Assembly: GCF_003611735.1 (NCBI RefSeq)
Contig: NZ_RAWG01000002.1
Coordinates: forward strand, 33,948-97,947
Length of the DNA stretch: 64,000 nucleotides
Direction: 5' to 3'
DNA from: Corallococcus sicarius
GTDB lineage: Bacteria; Myxococcota; Myxococcia; Myxococcales; Myxococcaceae
The number at the start of each line of letters is the position of its first letter. The stretch's first letter is position 1. The position numbers and the translations under genes were made by a program. The notes under the pieces are model-generated. The model had not been told where the DNA came from. It did not search any database and saw only the letters and a program-made list of their open reading frames with translations. This document shows, piece by piece, positions 1-9,144 of the stretch.

Positions 1-3000
1 GCAGCGCCACCCACGCGGGAGGCGTGCCCACGGCCACGATGCCCACCAGGCCGAAGGGCACCATCAGCGCCGCGGCGAAGGGCTGGCGCAGCGTGCGCGT
101 CCACAAGAGCGGCAGCAGCGCGGGGCCCAGGAGCGCGAGCAGCGTGGCGCCGGGAGCCCGTGCCAGCGAATGGCCCTCCCAGCACACCGTGGACGCGACC
201 AGCACCGCCATCGCGGTCAGCGTGGAGACGAGCGAGAAGGACTGGCCGCCCGTGGCGATGCGCCGCACGGCGGGCACGTCGTCCAGCAGGGCCAGGACGC
301 TGAGGAACGTGGCCAGGCCCAGCAGGGCCAGCGGCCCCACCGTGTACAGCGCGACGCCCGCCTCGATGGTGGCCATCAACACGCCCAGCGTGGAGGGCAG
401 CGCGCGCGTGGTGAAGAGGGCCGCGAGCGCCGCGCCCAGCAGGAACACGGTCTGCTGGCCCGGGGGCGCCAGCTCCACCGGGACCAGCGGCAGGACGAGC
501 GCGAGGATGCCCGCGGTGACGGTGCTCGCGCTGCGGCCCTTGTGCGCGGCCACCACCGAAGCGAGGAGCGACGCCGCGATGAGCAGGACCAGCGACACCG
601 CCGGCGGCAGGTGCCACCCCGAGTAGTACCAGGGGACGTCCGGCAGCAGCGCGAGCCCCACGAGCACGACCGCGAACGGCCGCACGACCGGGAAGGTGCG
701 CGACACCACCGCCACCGTCGCGGCGGCGGTGAGGAGCACGGGGCCCAGGAAGGGCTGCTGGGCCACCAGTCCCCAGCTCACGGCGAGCCCCGCGTACAGG
801 AGGGCCGGGATGCCCAGCCGCTTGAGCAGGCCGCCGCGCTCGCCGAGCAGCGCGAGCACCAGCGCCCCACCCACCATCGACGCGAGCACCGCCTGCGTGG
901 AGTGCACGGTGGCGAGCTTCGGCAGGAGGGCCGCGGCGAGGAAGGCGCCATAGGCCACGTAGCCGTCGTTGCGCAGCCGGAACGCGGCCACCAGCACGCC
1001 CGCGCTTCCCAGCGCCATGCCCATGACGGGCGCGGCGGTGGCGCGGGTGCCCAGCGCGAGGCAGAAGGCGCTCGTCGCGAGGACGCCAACGACCGCGCTC
1101 AGGAAGCGCTGCGTGCGCGCATCCTCCAGGCGCCACACGAGACCCGCGAGGCCCAGGGCCAGTACACCCGCGATGACGGTCGCGGTCCCCAGACCGAAGG
1201 CGATGGCTCCGGAGATCGGCAGGACCGCGAAGAGCACGGAGCCCACGGCGGTGAGCGGGAAGCGCTTGAACAGCAGGCCCGCGCCCAGCGACAGCACGGC
1301 CAGCGCGAGCGTGGCGAAGAAGGCCGGGCGCGCGTCGGTGCCCAGGTGTCCGTAGAGCGCGAACGCGGGCGCGGCCCAGGTGGTGGCGCGCAGGAGCACA
1401 TCGGCGATGCCCAGGTCGCGCGCGGCGCCGGAGCTGGCGGAGCTGTCGGAGCGCTCACCGCGACGCTGGAGGCGGAACGCGAGCACCAGGCCCGCGAGCA
1501 CGAACGGGATGGCCGTCAGCGCGCCGTACTGGAAGGGCAACACCTCCGAGGGCGGGTAGCCCAGGCGCGTCTTCAGCGCGTTGAGCAGGACCGTCGCCGC
1601 ATGAGGGACCAGTTGCACGCTGGACGCATAGGAGAGGTAGGCGCCCGCGTACGCGGGGTAGAGCCACGGCAGGCGCGACACGGGCCCACGCGACAGGGCC
1701 ACCAGCGTGCCGGTGAAGATGGCGGCGGTGAGGAAGAGGGCCGGCGTGGTGCCACCGATGGCGCCCGCGAGGCAGGCCACCTGGAGCGCCACGGTGCCGA
1801 TGGCGAGCGGATCCGCGGAACGTTCAGCGTCAAGCGTGCGGAAGCGCAGGCAGGTGGCGAGCAGGAAGGCGACGAAGGGCGCGTAGGTGCCGGCGGGGAC
1901 GGAGGCGTCCGCGGAGCCCAGGGCCAGGTGCAACCGGATGGCGAACAGCGCGGTCAGGTACAGGGGCGCGGCAATCGCGAACGCGAGCGCATCCCCCTTG
2001 CGCGGGGTGGTGAGCGGCTTGCTGGACAGCAGGAAGAAGAGGAGGCACGGCAGCGCGTTGAGCCACACCGCCGGAGCGCCCAGCCGCGCGGCCAGGGGGG
2101 CGAGCCCCATGATGAGCGTGGCGCCGACGAGGCCCACCTGGATGAACGGGCGCGAGGGGGCGTCGAAGGACTCGGCGGGCTTGCGTGCGAGGAACGCGGC
2201 GACGCCGGCCCAGACGAAGAGCAGCGGCACGAGCAGCGCGGGGTGCACGCCGTCGAGTTGGAGGGACTCACCGAAGCCCATGGGCCCCAGCGCGACGCCG
2301 CCCAGCGGGGCCACGGCGGAGCCGATGAGGCCGAGGATGTGGCCCGGCTTGCGCAGGGACTCGCGGCGGGCGAGGAAGCCGCCCCAGACGGAGAAGCCGA
2401 CGGAGTAGCCCACGGTCATGAGGAAGACGGTGAGCGAGCGGGTGACGGAGGTCATCCCGGCCCAGGACTCGAAGACGAAGTAGAGCGTGCCGGAGAGGAT
2501 GAGGAACGCGCCGATGAACCACGCGATGCTCTCGTAGAGGAACGGCCGCCACACGCGGCTCCACGACGACGCCTCCTCGACGAGGCGCGCGGTGCGACCC
2601 GCGGGCGCGGGCGGATCCATGAACGGCTCGGCGGGGTTCGGCGGGAGCCGGCGGGACGCGGCCGCGCGCTGCTCGTTCACGGCGCGCGCGCGGGACTCAG
2701 CTGCGCGCTGCTCGTTCACTGCGCGCGCGCGGGACTCGGCGGACAACCGGGTGGCCACGGGGAGGCGACCGGCCACGGTGTCCGGGGTGGCGACGCCCAG
2801 GGACGCGGCGGCGTCATGCACGGTGAAGCGCGCAGCGGCGGCGCTCACCAGCTTGGGGGCCTCCGGAACAACGGCCTCCGTGAGCGCATGAGCCACGGGC
2901 GCTTCGGAAGCCTCGGGCGCGTCGGCGGTGACGTTCGCGACCTGGGCTTCAGCGGGGACAGAAGCTGTCGCGGCAGCCTCCGGCGCGGCGAACATCACGG

Positions 3001-3352
3001 GACCGACGGCAGCGGCCCCCTCCCCCATCGGCGTGGGCACGAACTCGTTCGTGGGGAAGGCTTCGTTCGGGACTGCGACCGGCTCAGGCGCGGGCGTCAG
3101 CGCTTCAGCGGGCGTCTCGGTGAGAATGGAGAGGAGGACGCGGGCCTGTCGCTCGTAGCGTTCGGTGAGCCAGCGGCGCACGTGGGCGGGCACATCGGAG
3201 GCTTCCCAGCGCGGGGCCTCGTCCAGGAGGAAGTGGACGTGCGCGAGCTCGGCCTCGATGGCGGAGCGGGCTCGGGCGGACAGCGAGGTGCCGCAGAGAA
3301 CGCACTGGCGCGCACTTCCCAGGCGTTCTTGTCGGCAGGCAGGACAGTACAT
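1..3352 (-). CDS. Very large polytopic membrane protein with N-terminal zinc ribbon (3' end outside window)
   Basis: An uninterrupted minus-strand frame runs from an ATG at 3352 to the window edge, giving 1117 codons without a stop, so the C-terminus is missing. The first residues (MYCPACRQE) open a CxxC...CxxC zinc ribbon within residues 1-20. A hydrophilic Ala/Glu-rich segment of about 200 residues follows. From about residue 250 nearly everything is hydrophobic, with well over twenty likely transmembrane helices. A 13-residue unit (SRARAVNEQRAAE) is duplicated in the linker. A purine-rich stretch (gagggg) lies upstream of the start. The layout resembles DUF2157/DUF2339-type giant membrane proteins, but I cannot assign a family or function. 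Long plus-strand frames across this region are shadows. Confidence 0.75.
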   Translation of the reverse strand, partial: MYCPACRQERLGSARQCVLCGTSLSARARSAIEAELAHVHFLLDEAPRWEASDVPAHVRRWLTERYERQARVLLSILTETPAEALTPAPEPVAVPNEAFPTNEFVPTPMGEGAAAVGPVMFAAPEAAATASVPAEAQVANVTADAPEASEAPVAHALTEAVVPEAPKLVSAAAARFTVHDAAASLGVATPDTVAGRLPVATRLSAESRARAVNEQRAAESRARAVNEQRAAASRRLPPNPAEPFMDPPAPAGRTARLVEEASSWSRVWRPFLYESIAWFIGAFLILSGTLYFVFESWAGMTSVTRSLTVFLMTVGYSVGFSVWGGFLARRESLRKPGHILGLIGSAVAPLGGVALGPMGFGESLQLDGVHPALLVPLLFVWAGVAAFLARKPAESFDAPSRPFIQVGLVGATLIMGLAPLAARLGAPAVWLNALPCLLFFLLSSKPLTTPRKGDALAFAIAAPLYLTALFAIRLHLALGSADASVPAGTYAPFVAFLLATCLRFRTLDAERSADPLAIGTVALQVACLAGAIGGTTPALFLTAAIFTGTLVALSRGPVSRLPWLYPAYAGAYLSYASSVQLVPHAATVLLNALKTRLGYPPSEVLPFQYGALTAIPFVLAGLVLAFRLQRRGERSDSSASSGAARDLGIADVLLRATTWAAPAFALYGHLGTDARPAFFATLALAVLSLGAGLLFKRFPLTAVGSVLFAVLPISGAIAFGLGTATVIAGVLALGLAGLVWRLEDARTQRFLSAVVGVLATSAFCLALGTRATAAPVMGMALGSAGVLVAAFRLRNDGYVAYGAFLAAALLPKLATVHSTQAVLASMVGGALVLALLGERGGLLKRLGIPALLYAGLAVSWGLVAQQPFLGPVLLTAAATVAVVSRTFPVVRPFAVVLVGLALLPDVPWYYSGWHLPPAVSLVLLIAASLLASVVAAHKGRSASTVTAGILALVLPLVPVELAPPGQQTVFLLGAALAALFTTRALPSTLGVLMATIEAGVALYTVGPLALLGLATFLSVLALLDDVPAVRRIATGGQSFSLVSTLTAMAVLVASTVCWEGHSLARAPGATLLALLGPALLPLLWTRTLRQPFAAALMVPFGLVGIVAVGTPPAWVAL
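2664..2741 (-). repeat. 39-bp tandem duplication inside the giant membrane protein gene
   Basis: Two adjacent copies of a 39-bp unit, offset by exactly 39 bases and differing at a few positions, encode two copies of a 13-residue Arg/Ala/Glu-rich segment in the hydrophilic linker between the zinc ribbon and the membrane part. The unit is in frame, so it changes linker length only. Confidence 0.7.
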
Positions 3353-3516
3353 GGAACTTCCCCCTCTACAACGGACGTGCCACGGACAATGCCCTGGAAG
3401 GTCGCGGGATTGAAATCCACGGGGGGTGCGGTGGGCGCGTGGCACCTGTGCAGGGAGCTGCACAGGTGCACACCCGGCGCTGGCCGCCGGCAACGAGGCA
3501 TGGGACCGTGGAGGTC

Positions 3517-4017
3517 ATGAGCACGGAACTGACGTTGCGGCCCATCGAGGCCCGAGACGACGCGGCGATGGCCGCGGTCATTCGCGCGGTGATGCCGGAG
3601 TTCGGAGCGGACGGCCCGGGGTTCGCGATCCACGACCCCGAAGTGGACGCGATGAGCGCGGCCTACACCCGGCCGAGGCACGCCTATTTCGTCGTCGTAC
3701 AAGAAGGTCGGGTGGTGGGAGGCGGAGGCATCGCGCCGCTGGACGGAGGCGCGCCGGACGTCTGCGAGCTGCGCAAGATGTACTTCCTGCCCCAGGCCCG
3801 GGGCCACGGCGCGGGCGAGCGGTTGCTGAGACACTGTCTGGAGTTCGCGAAGGCCGCCGGCTTCCGTCAGTGCTACCTCGAAACGCTGGCCGGCATGGCG
3901 CAGGCACAGAAGCTCTACCAGCGGCTCGGCTTCGAAACCCTCTGCGCCCCCATGGGCGGCACCGGGCACTTCGGCTGCGACCGCTGGTACGCGCTGGACC
4001 TCACGAAGAGCGCCTGA
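3517..4017 (+). CDS. GNAT family N-acetyltransferase
   Basis: This 166-aa protein starts at MSTELTLRPIEARDD. It has the GNAT fold signature: the beta strand ending in MYFLPQARGHGAGERLL supplies the acetyl-CoA pyrophosphate-binding motif (Q/R-x-x-G-x-G/A), and the C-terminal part (AQKLYQRLGFE) is the usual motif B. The substrate cannot be told from sequence; GNATs of this size acetylate small molecules or protein N-termini. An in-frame start 26 codons upstream (3439) exists, but the 3517 ATG has a GGAGG just before it, though with a short spacer, and gives the typical family N-terminus. The gene is divergent from the membrane protein gene and convergent with the next one, three bases away. Confidence 0.85.
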   Translation: MSTELTLRPIEARDDAAMAAVIRAVMPEFGADGPGFAIHDPEVDAMSAAYTRPRHAYFVVVQEGRVVGGGGIAPLDGGAPDVCELRKMYFLPQARGHGAGERLLRHCLEFAKAAGFRQCYLETLAGMAQAQKLYQRLGFETLCAPMGGTGHFGCDRWYALDLTKSA

Positions 4018-4020
4018 GCG

Positions 4021-4416
4021 CTACGGCATGAAGGCACGTCGCGCGAGGATCTTCCCCTCGGGCGACACCGCGTACAGCTCGAACCAGTCGAACTCCAGAC
4101 CGCTGCCCACGGGCCATCCGCATCGGTCGAGACGCCGGTCGATGCGGACGAAATAGACGCCACCCTCCTGGCCCACCACCACGTCCAGTGAGCGGGCAGA
4201 GGACTCGCACGCGCCCGCATCCTGCTTGGGAAAGCTCGCGAGCACGCGCTGGAGCGCGGCATGGGCCGCCAGGATGGCCGGGCCGTCCAGGGTCGCAAGC
4301 GGGCGGAGATCCGTGGGCCACCGGATGCCAGCCTGGGTCCCTCCATCCGTGATGGAGGCACTCCCGCCATCCGCCACAAGCGACACCAGGAGAAGGACGT
4401 AATGGAGTTTCAGCAC
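4021..4416 (-). CDS. Small exported protein of unknown function
   Basis: This encodes 131 aa from a GTG at 4416, preceded by a good Shine-Dalgarno stretch (gggagagg). The N-terminus (VLKLHYVLLLVSLVADGGSA) reads as a cleavable signal peptide, which is why this start is preferred to the longer frame beginning at 4527. The mature part ends in a segment rich in aromatic residues (FDWFELYAVSPEGKIL). Two cysteines could form a disulphide. I recognise no family. It is probably periplasmic or secreted. Confidence 0.6.
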   Translation of the reverse strand: MLKLHYVLLLVSLVADGGSASITDGGTQAGIRWPTDLRPLATLDGPAILAAHAALQRVLASFPKQDAGACESSARSLDVVVGQEGGVYFVRIDRRLDRCGWPVGSGLEFDWFELYAVSPEGKILARRAFMP

Positions 4417-4569
4417 ACAGCACCTCTCCCACGGCAGTGGTGAGTCGGCATCAGAGCCAGCACGTTTCAAGCAGTACGGCTGACTGCTCTCCCTCCTATC
4501 AAGAGAGCAGGCCAGGACACGCAGCAAGTATTGCCCTTCCGACCCAACTTGTCAGGTCAGGAGGCCCGC

Positions 4570-5310
4570 ATGGCGGATACGAAGCAGCCCCGACGCGCCC
4601 CGCGCGTACAAAGCGCACGCACCACGCACGCCGCCCCCGCGCGCACGGACAAGCTCCCCTTCGACATCGAAGAGGTCCTCCGCCGCGTGCGCCACGAAGT
4701 GCGCTCCTTCGCGGACGCGGCGATGTTCGAACTCGCCGCGAAGGGCCATGGCTCCCTCTTCGAGCAGCTCATCGCGTGCATCCTCTCCATCCGCACGCTC
4801 GACGAGGTCAGCCTCCCCGCGTCCCTGCGCCTCCTGGAGCGCGCCAGCACCCCGGACGCCCTCGCCCGCCTCACACCCGAAGCCATCGACGCGCTCATCC
4901 AGCCCGTCACCTTCCACGAAGCCAAGGCGTACCAGGTCCACGCCATCGCCGTGCGCACGCGCGACGAATTCCACGGCCAGCTCCCCGCCGACCCGGACGT
5001 GCTCCAGACGTTCAAGGGCGTGGGCCCCAAGTGCGCGCACCTGGCGCTCGGCATCGCTTGCGGCCACGAGGTCATCAGCGTGGACATCCACGTCCACCGC
5101 GTCACCAACCGCTGGGGCTACGTGAAGGCCTCCACCCCGGAGCGCACCCTCGCCGCGCTCGAAGCCGTCCTCCCACGCCCCTACTGGGTGGAGCTCAACC
5201 GGCTCCTCGTCCCCTTCGGCAAGCACGTGTGCACCGGCTCCCGCCCGAAGTGCTCCACCTGCCCCGTGCTCTCCTACTGCCGGCAGGAGGGCGTCACCTC
5301 CCACCGGTAG
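4570..5310 (+). CDS. nth: Endonuclease III-type DNA glycosylase/AP lyase
   Basis: This 246-aa protein belongs to the HhH-GPD superfamily and works in base excision repair of oxidised pyrimidines. Visible features are the helix-hairpin-helix FKGVGPKCA (catalytic Lys about 154), the catalytic Asp in SVDIHVHRV (about 172), and a C-terminal 4Fe-4S cluster C-x6-C-x2-C-x5-C at about residues 221-237. The ATG at 4570 has a perfect AGGAGG five bases upstream, so the in-frame TTG at 4531 is rejected. The N-terminus carries about 35 extra basic, Pro/Ala-rich residues compared with E. coli Nth. It is transcribed convergently with the phospholipase D gene. Confidence 0.9.
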   Translation: MADTKQPRRAPRVQSARTTHAAPARTDKLPFDIEEVLRRVRHEVRSFADAAMFELAAKGHGSLFEQLIACILSIRTLDEVSLPASLRLLERASTPDALARLTPEAIDALIQPVTFHEAKAYQVHAIAVRTRDEFHGQLPADPDVLQTFKGVGPKCAHLALGIACGHEVISVDIHVHRVTNRWGYVKASTPERTLAALEAVLPRPYWVELNRLLVPFGKHVCTGSRPKCSTCPVLSYCRQEGVTSHR

Positions 5311-5319
5311 CGCCGCGCC

Positions 5320-6585
5320 CTACCGGTCCCGCCCCGCGAACTGCGTCGCCCGGCGCGCGAACCTGCGCCACGGGTTCGTCCGCCCACCGTTCTGCAGCGT
5401 GACCTCCTTCGAGTGTCGGATGTCCTTCTCCCAGCACCCCTCCAGCTTCGCGGCGATCTCCTTGTCCTCGAACACCAGCGACCCCTCGCTCAACTTGTTG
5501 AGCGACAGCGCATCCAGGTTCGTGGAGCCCACTACGCAAAGCCAGTCATCCACGAGCATCGTCTTCGCGTGCATCATCGCCGGCTGGTACTCCCAGATGC
5601 GCACGCCCGCTGCCAGCAGCCGCTCATACGTGGACCGCTGCGACGCGCGCACCACCGGCACGTCGTGGTGCCCACCGGGCCCCAGCACGCGCACGTCCAC
5701 GCCCTGCCGGACCTTCACCTCCAGCTGCTCCAGGATGGCGTTGGGCGGCGTGAAGTACGCATTGGCAATCCACAACCGCTTCGTCGCCGCCGCCACCACC
5801 AGGCGCACCATCCGCTCCGCCTCGGTGATGCCCAGCCGCCCCGTGCTGTCGATGAACGCCGCGCACCCGCCGCCGTCCGGCTTCAGCTCCGGGAAGGCCT
5901 CGCGCGGCAGCAGCCCGCCGCCCGACTCCTGCCAGTGCTTGGCGAAGGTGACCTGGATGCGCCGGACCTCCGGCCCCTCCACGCGGATGTGCGTGTCGCG
6001 CCAGTTGTCCTCCTTCAGCCCGTCGCCCTCCCACACCTTCCAGATGCCGAAGCCGCCCGTGAACGCGACCCTCCCGTCCACCACGACGATCTTCTGGTGG
6101 GAGCGCCCCAACAGCCGCCCCAGCACCTTGCCCGCGAGCAGCCGGTAGTAGTGCACCTCCACGCCCGCTTCGGTGAGCCGCTTCTCCACCTTCTGGTCGA
6201 AGTCCTTGTCCCCCGTCGTCTCCTCGCTGCCCACGGGGTCCACCACCACGCGGCACTGCACCCCCGCCCGCGCGCGCTCCGTCAGCGCCTCCACGAAGCG
6301 GTCCGACAGCTCGCACGGCCGCCAGATGTAGATGAGCATGTGGACGCTGTGCTTCGCCGCGCGGATGTCCTGCAACATCCGCTCGAAGACCTGGCTGTTC
6401 TCCAGCAGCTCCATCCGGTGCCCTGGCGACAGGCCCACGCCCGCGGACTGGTAGAGCGCGAACGAGAAGCCCTCCGGACCGGGCGGCAGCTCGAACGGTC
6501 CCTGCATCTCGTGCTTGCGGTTCGCACCATCGAAGCCATGGGCCCCCGGCTGGGGCAGCAGTTCCACGTCCTGGAGGTCGCTCAT
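5320..6585 (-). CDS. Phospholipase D / cardiolipin synthase-like protein
   Basis: This 421-aa protein has two PLD domains, each with an HKD motif: HQKIVVVD at residues 163-170 and HAKTMLVDD at 339-347. Each is followed by the usual GG/GS-x-N segment (GGFGIW; GSTNLDALSLN). Enzymes of this layout transfer phosphatidyl groups, for example in cardiolipin synthesis, or hydrolyse phospholipids. There is no N-terminal membrane helix, unlike ClsA, so it is closer to the ClsB/C type. The start at 6585 (MSDLQDVELL) was chosen because upstream residues of the open frame look non-coding. The exact substrate is undetermined. Confidence 0.85.
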   Translation of the reverse strand: MSDLQDVELLPQPGAHGFDGANRKHEMQGPFELPPGPEGFSFALYQSAGVGLSPGHRMELLENSQVFERMLQDIRAAKHSVHMLIYIWRPCELSDRFVEALTERARAGVQCRVVVDPVGSEETTGDKDFDQKVEKRLTEAGVEVHYYRLLAGKVLGRLLGRSHQKIVVVDGRVAFTGGFGIWKVWEGDGLKEDNWRDTHIRVEGPEVRRIQVTFAKHWQESGGGLLPREAFPELKPDGGGCAAFIDSTGRLGITEAERMVRLVVAAATKRLWIANAYFTPPNAILEQLEVKVRQGVDVRVLGPGGHHDVPVVRASQRSTYERLLAAGVRIWEYQPAMMHAKTMLVDDWLCVVGSTNLDALSLNKLSEGSLVFEDKEIAAKLEGCWEKDIRHSKEVTLQNGGRTNPWRRFARRATQFAGRDR

Positions 6586-6729
6586 TGGACCCAACGTAAG
6601 AACGCCCCGCGCCGCACGGGAGTGACCGCCCGTCTCCCCGTCCGCGCGGTGAACAGGACTCCATTCCGTCATTGCCGCCCCGTTCCACCATGGCGAGACT
6701 GCGCCCGTTCCCTCGCCTGGAGAGATTTC

Positions 6730-9144
6730 ATGCTCGATGCCCCTTCGCGTCCCCTGGCCCGGGAGCTGTTGTCGCAGCCGAAGCTCACCCCCCTCATCCC
6801 CATGCTCTACGTCGCCTGGACGGACGGCGAGCTGACGACCGGGGAGCTGCGCGCCCTGGGCGCCGCCGCACGCGAACAGCCCTGGCTGGACCTCAAGGCC
6901 AGCAGCGTCCTGGCCCTCTGGGTGGATCCGCTGCGTCCGCCCCCGCCCCGGGAGCTGGCCCTGCTGCGCGAGCACATCCGCGCCACCGCCCAGCACTTGG
7001 TCGGCAACGAGCACCACACCCTCGCGGGCCTGGGCGTGCACCTGGCCCAGGTCCTCGGCGGGGACGCGCCCGTGGGCATGCCCCTGCCCCAGCTGGGCCA
7101 GGCCCTGGCGGCGCTGGAGGCCACGCTGGGCGTGGACGGCAAGGAGGCGGTGCGCTCGCTGCTGCCCCAGGCCTCGCGCACCGCTCACTCGGAAGCTCCG
7201 TCCAACGCGCCGTCCTTCGAACCCCAGGCGATGACGGTCGTGCTGGATCGCACCTACGCGAACGTGCGCAAGCAGGTGCGCGGCTGGTTGCAGGACGCGG
7301 ACTTCCGTTACAAGGAAGGCCTGAGCACCACCGCCTACCGAGACCAGGTCTTCGACTGGCTCAAGCACCTGGCGGATGACGGCCTGGGGCAGCTCGCCTT
7401 CCCCAAGGGCCGCGAGGGCGGCGCGGACCTGGGCGCGTTCATCGCCGCCTTCGAGACGATGGCCTTCTTCGACCTGAGCCTCGTCATCAAGGCGGGCGTC
7501 CACTTCGGCCTGTTCGGCTCCAGCATCCTCTTCCTGGGCACGAAGCGGCACCACCAACAGTACCTCCCGAAGGTCGCCTCACTGGAGCTGCCCGGCTGCT
7601 TCGCGATGAGCGAGCTGGGCCACGGCTCCAACGTGCGCGACTGCGAGACGGTGGCCCGCTACGACGCGGCCACGAGCGAGTTCGTCATCGACACGCCGTC
7701 GGAGACCGCGCGCAAGGAGTGGATTGGCAACGCGGCCCGGCACGCGCGCATGGCCACCGTGTTCGCGCAGCTGGAGGTGGGCGGCGAACGGCTGGGCGTG
7801 CACGCGCTGCTCGTCCCGCTGCGCGATGAGAACGGCAAGGTGCTCCCAGGCATCCGCATCGAGGACTGCGGCGACAAGATGGGCCTCAACGGCGTGGACA
7901 ACGGCCGGCTGTGGTTCCACGGCGTGCGCGTGCCGCGTGAGAACCTGCTCGACCGCTATGGCCAGGTGACGGAGGCCGGCGAGTACACCAGCTCCATCAC
8001 CGGCGACTCCAAGCGCTTCTTCACCATGCTGGGCGCGCTCGTCGCGGGCCGGGTGAGCGTGGCGTGCGCGTCCCTGAGCGCGGCCAAGAGCGCGCTCACC
8101 ATCGCCGTGCGCTACGGCGACCTGCGCCGCCAGTTCGGCCCCGCCGGCGCGCGCGAGGTGCGCCTGCTGGACCACCAGTCGCACCAGCTGCGCCTCTTGC
8201 CCCTCGTGGCCAAGGCCTACGCGCTGGACTTCGCGCTGGAGCACCTGGTGGACCGCTACGTCCACCGCACCGAGGACGACGCGCGCGAGGTGGAGGCGCT
8301 GGCCGCGGGCCTGAAGGCCTACGCGTCATGGAACGCCACCGCCACGGTGCAGGAGGCGCGCGAGGCGTGCGGCGGCCAGGGCTACCTCACCGCGAACCGG
8401 CTGCCGTCGCTCAAGGCGGACACGGACGTGTTCACCACCTTCGAGGGCGACAACACCGTGCTCATGCTGCTGGTCGCCAAGGGGCTGCTGACGGGCTACC
8501 GCCAGCGCTTCGAGGACGACCGTGTCTTCGCGGTGCTCAAGCTCATCGTGGACCGGGCGGCCACGGTGATGACGGACCGCAACCCCATCGCGGGCCGGCG
8601 CACCCACAGCGACCACCTGCGCGACAGCGACTTCCACCTGCGCGCGCTGCGCTTCCGCGAGGAGGAGATCCTCGCGTCCGTGTCCAAGCGGATCCGCAAG
8701 CGGCTGACGGCGGGCGTGGAGTCCTTCGAGGCCTTCAACCAGGTGCAGACGCACCTGCTGGCCCTGGCGCACGCCAGCGTGGAGCGCATCGTGCTGGAGC
8801 AGTTCCTGCACGGCGTGGCGGCGGTGAAGGACGAAGCGCTCAAGCCGGTGCTGGGGCGGCTGGCGGACCTCTTCGGCCTGTCGTGCATGGAGTCCGCCAG
8901 CGGGTGGTTCCTGGAGCACGGCTACCTGGAGGCCCCCAAGGCCAAGGCCATCCGCCGGGAGCGCGTGCAGCTGTGCCTGGAGCTGCGGCCGGATGCGTTG
9001 GGGCTGGTGGACGCGTTCGGCATCCCCGACTCGTGCCTGGCGGCGCCCATCGGCCTGGGGCGGCTGGCGCCCGGCGGTGAACGGTTCGACGACGGGGCGG
9101 CTGACGGCGCCCGCGACGGCTCGGCAGACTCGCGCGCGACATGA
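6730..9144 (+). CDS. Acyl-CoA oxidase/dehydrogenase-like flavoprotein
   Basis: The product is 804 aa from ATG 6730, which has ggagag upstream. Residues about 1-170 form an N-terminal extension not found in short acyl-CoA dehydrogenases. The core then shows acyl-CoA oxidase features: CFAMSELGHGSNVRDCET (FAD/substrate loop), DNGRLWFHGVRVPRENLL, and near the C-terminal third GGQGYLTANRLP followed by TTFEGDNTV, where the Glu aligns with the catalytic base of peroxisomal acyl-CoA oxidases. The family carries out the first, FAD-dependent step of fatty acid beta-oxidation. Whether oxygen or an electron-transfer flavoprotein is the acceptor cannot be read. The stop codon overlaps the next start (ATGA). 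The open frame extends upstream to 5413, but that part is antisense to the PLD gene. Confidence 0.88.
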   Translation: MLDAPSRPLARELLSQPKLTPLIPMLYVAWTDGELTTGELRALGAAAREQPWLDLKASSVLALWVDPLRPPPPRELALLREHIRATAQHLVGNEHHTLAGLGVHLAQVLGGDAPVGMPLPQLGQALAALEATLGVDGKEAVRSLLPQASRTAHSEAPSNAPSFEPQAMTVVLDRTYANVRKQVRGWLQDADFRYKEGLSTTAYRDQVFDWLKHLADDGLGQLAFPKGREGGADLGAFIAAFETMAFFDLSLVIKAGVHFGLFGSSILFLGTKRHHQQYLPKVASLELPGCFAMSELGHGSNVRDCETVARYDAATSEFVIDTPSETARKEWIGNAARHARMATVFAQLEVGGERLGVHALLVPLRDENGKVLPGIRIEDCGDKMGLNGVDNGRLWFHGVRVPRENLLDRYGQVTEAGEYTSSITGDSKRFFTMLGALVAGRVSVACASLSAAKSALTIAVRYGDLRRQFGPAGAREVRLLDHQSHQLRLLPLVAKAYALDFALEHLVDRYVHRTEDDAREVEALAAGLKAYASWNATATVQEAREACGGQGYLTANRLPSLKADTDVFTTFEGDNTVLMLLVAKGLLTGYRQRFEDDRVFAVLKLIVDRAATVMTDRNPIAGRRTHSDHLRDSDFHLRALRFREEEILASVSKRIRKRLTAGVESFEAFNQVQTHLLALAHASVERIVLEQFLHGVAAVKDEALKPVLGRLADLFGLSCMESASGWFLEHGYLEAPKAKAIRRERVQLCLELRPDALGLVDAFGIPDSCLAAPIGLGRLAPGGERFDDGAADGARDGSADSRAT

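Noticed and set aside
170..3520. Open frame of 1116 codons on the plus strand
   Set aside because: It is the GC-rich antisense shadow of the membrane protein gene: Arg/Gly/Glu/His-heavy, no domain, while the minus-strand frame has a zinc ribbon and membrane helices.
3097..3969. Open minus-strand frame of 290 codons overlapping the GNAT gene
   Set aside because: Its sequence is low-complexity and out of phase with both the GNAT gene and the membrane protein gene.
5413..6729. Upstream extension of the acyl-CoA oxidase-like frame
   Set aside because: It runs antisense through the phospholipase D gene and is His/Arg/Leu-rich without similarity to any domain; the ribosome site at 6730 marks the start.
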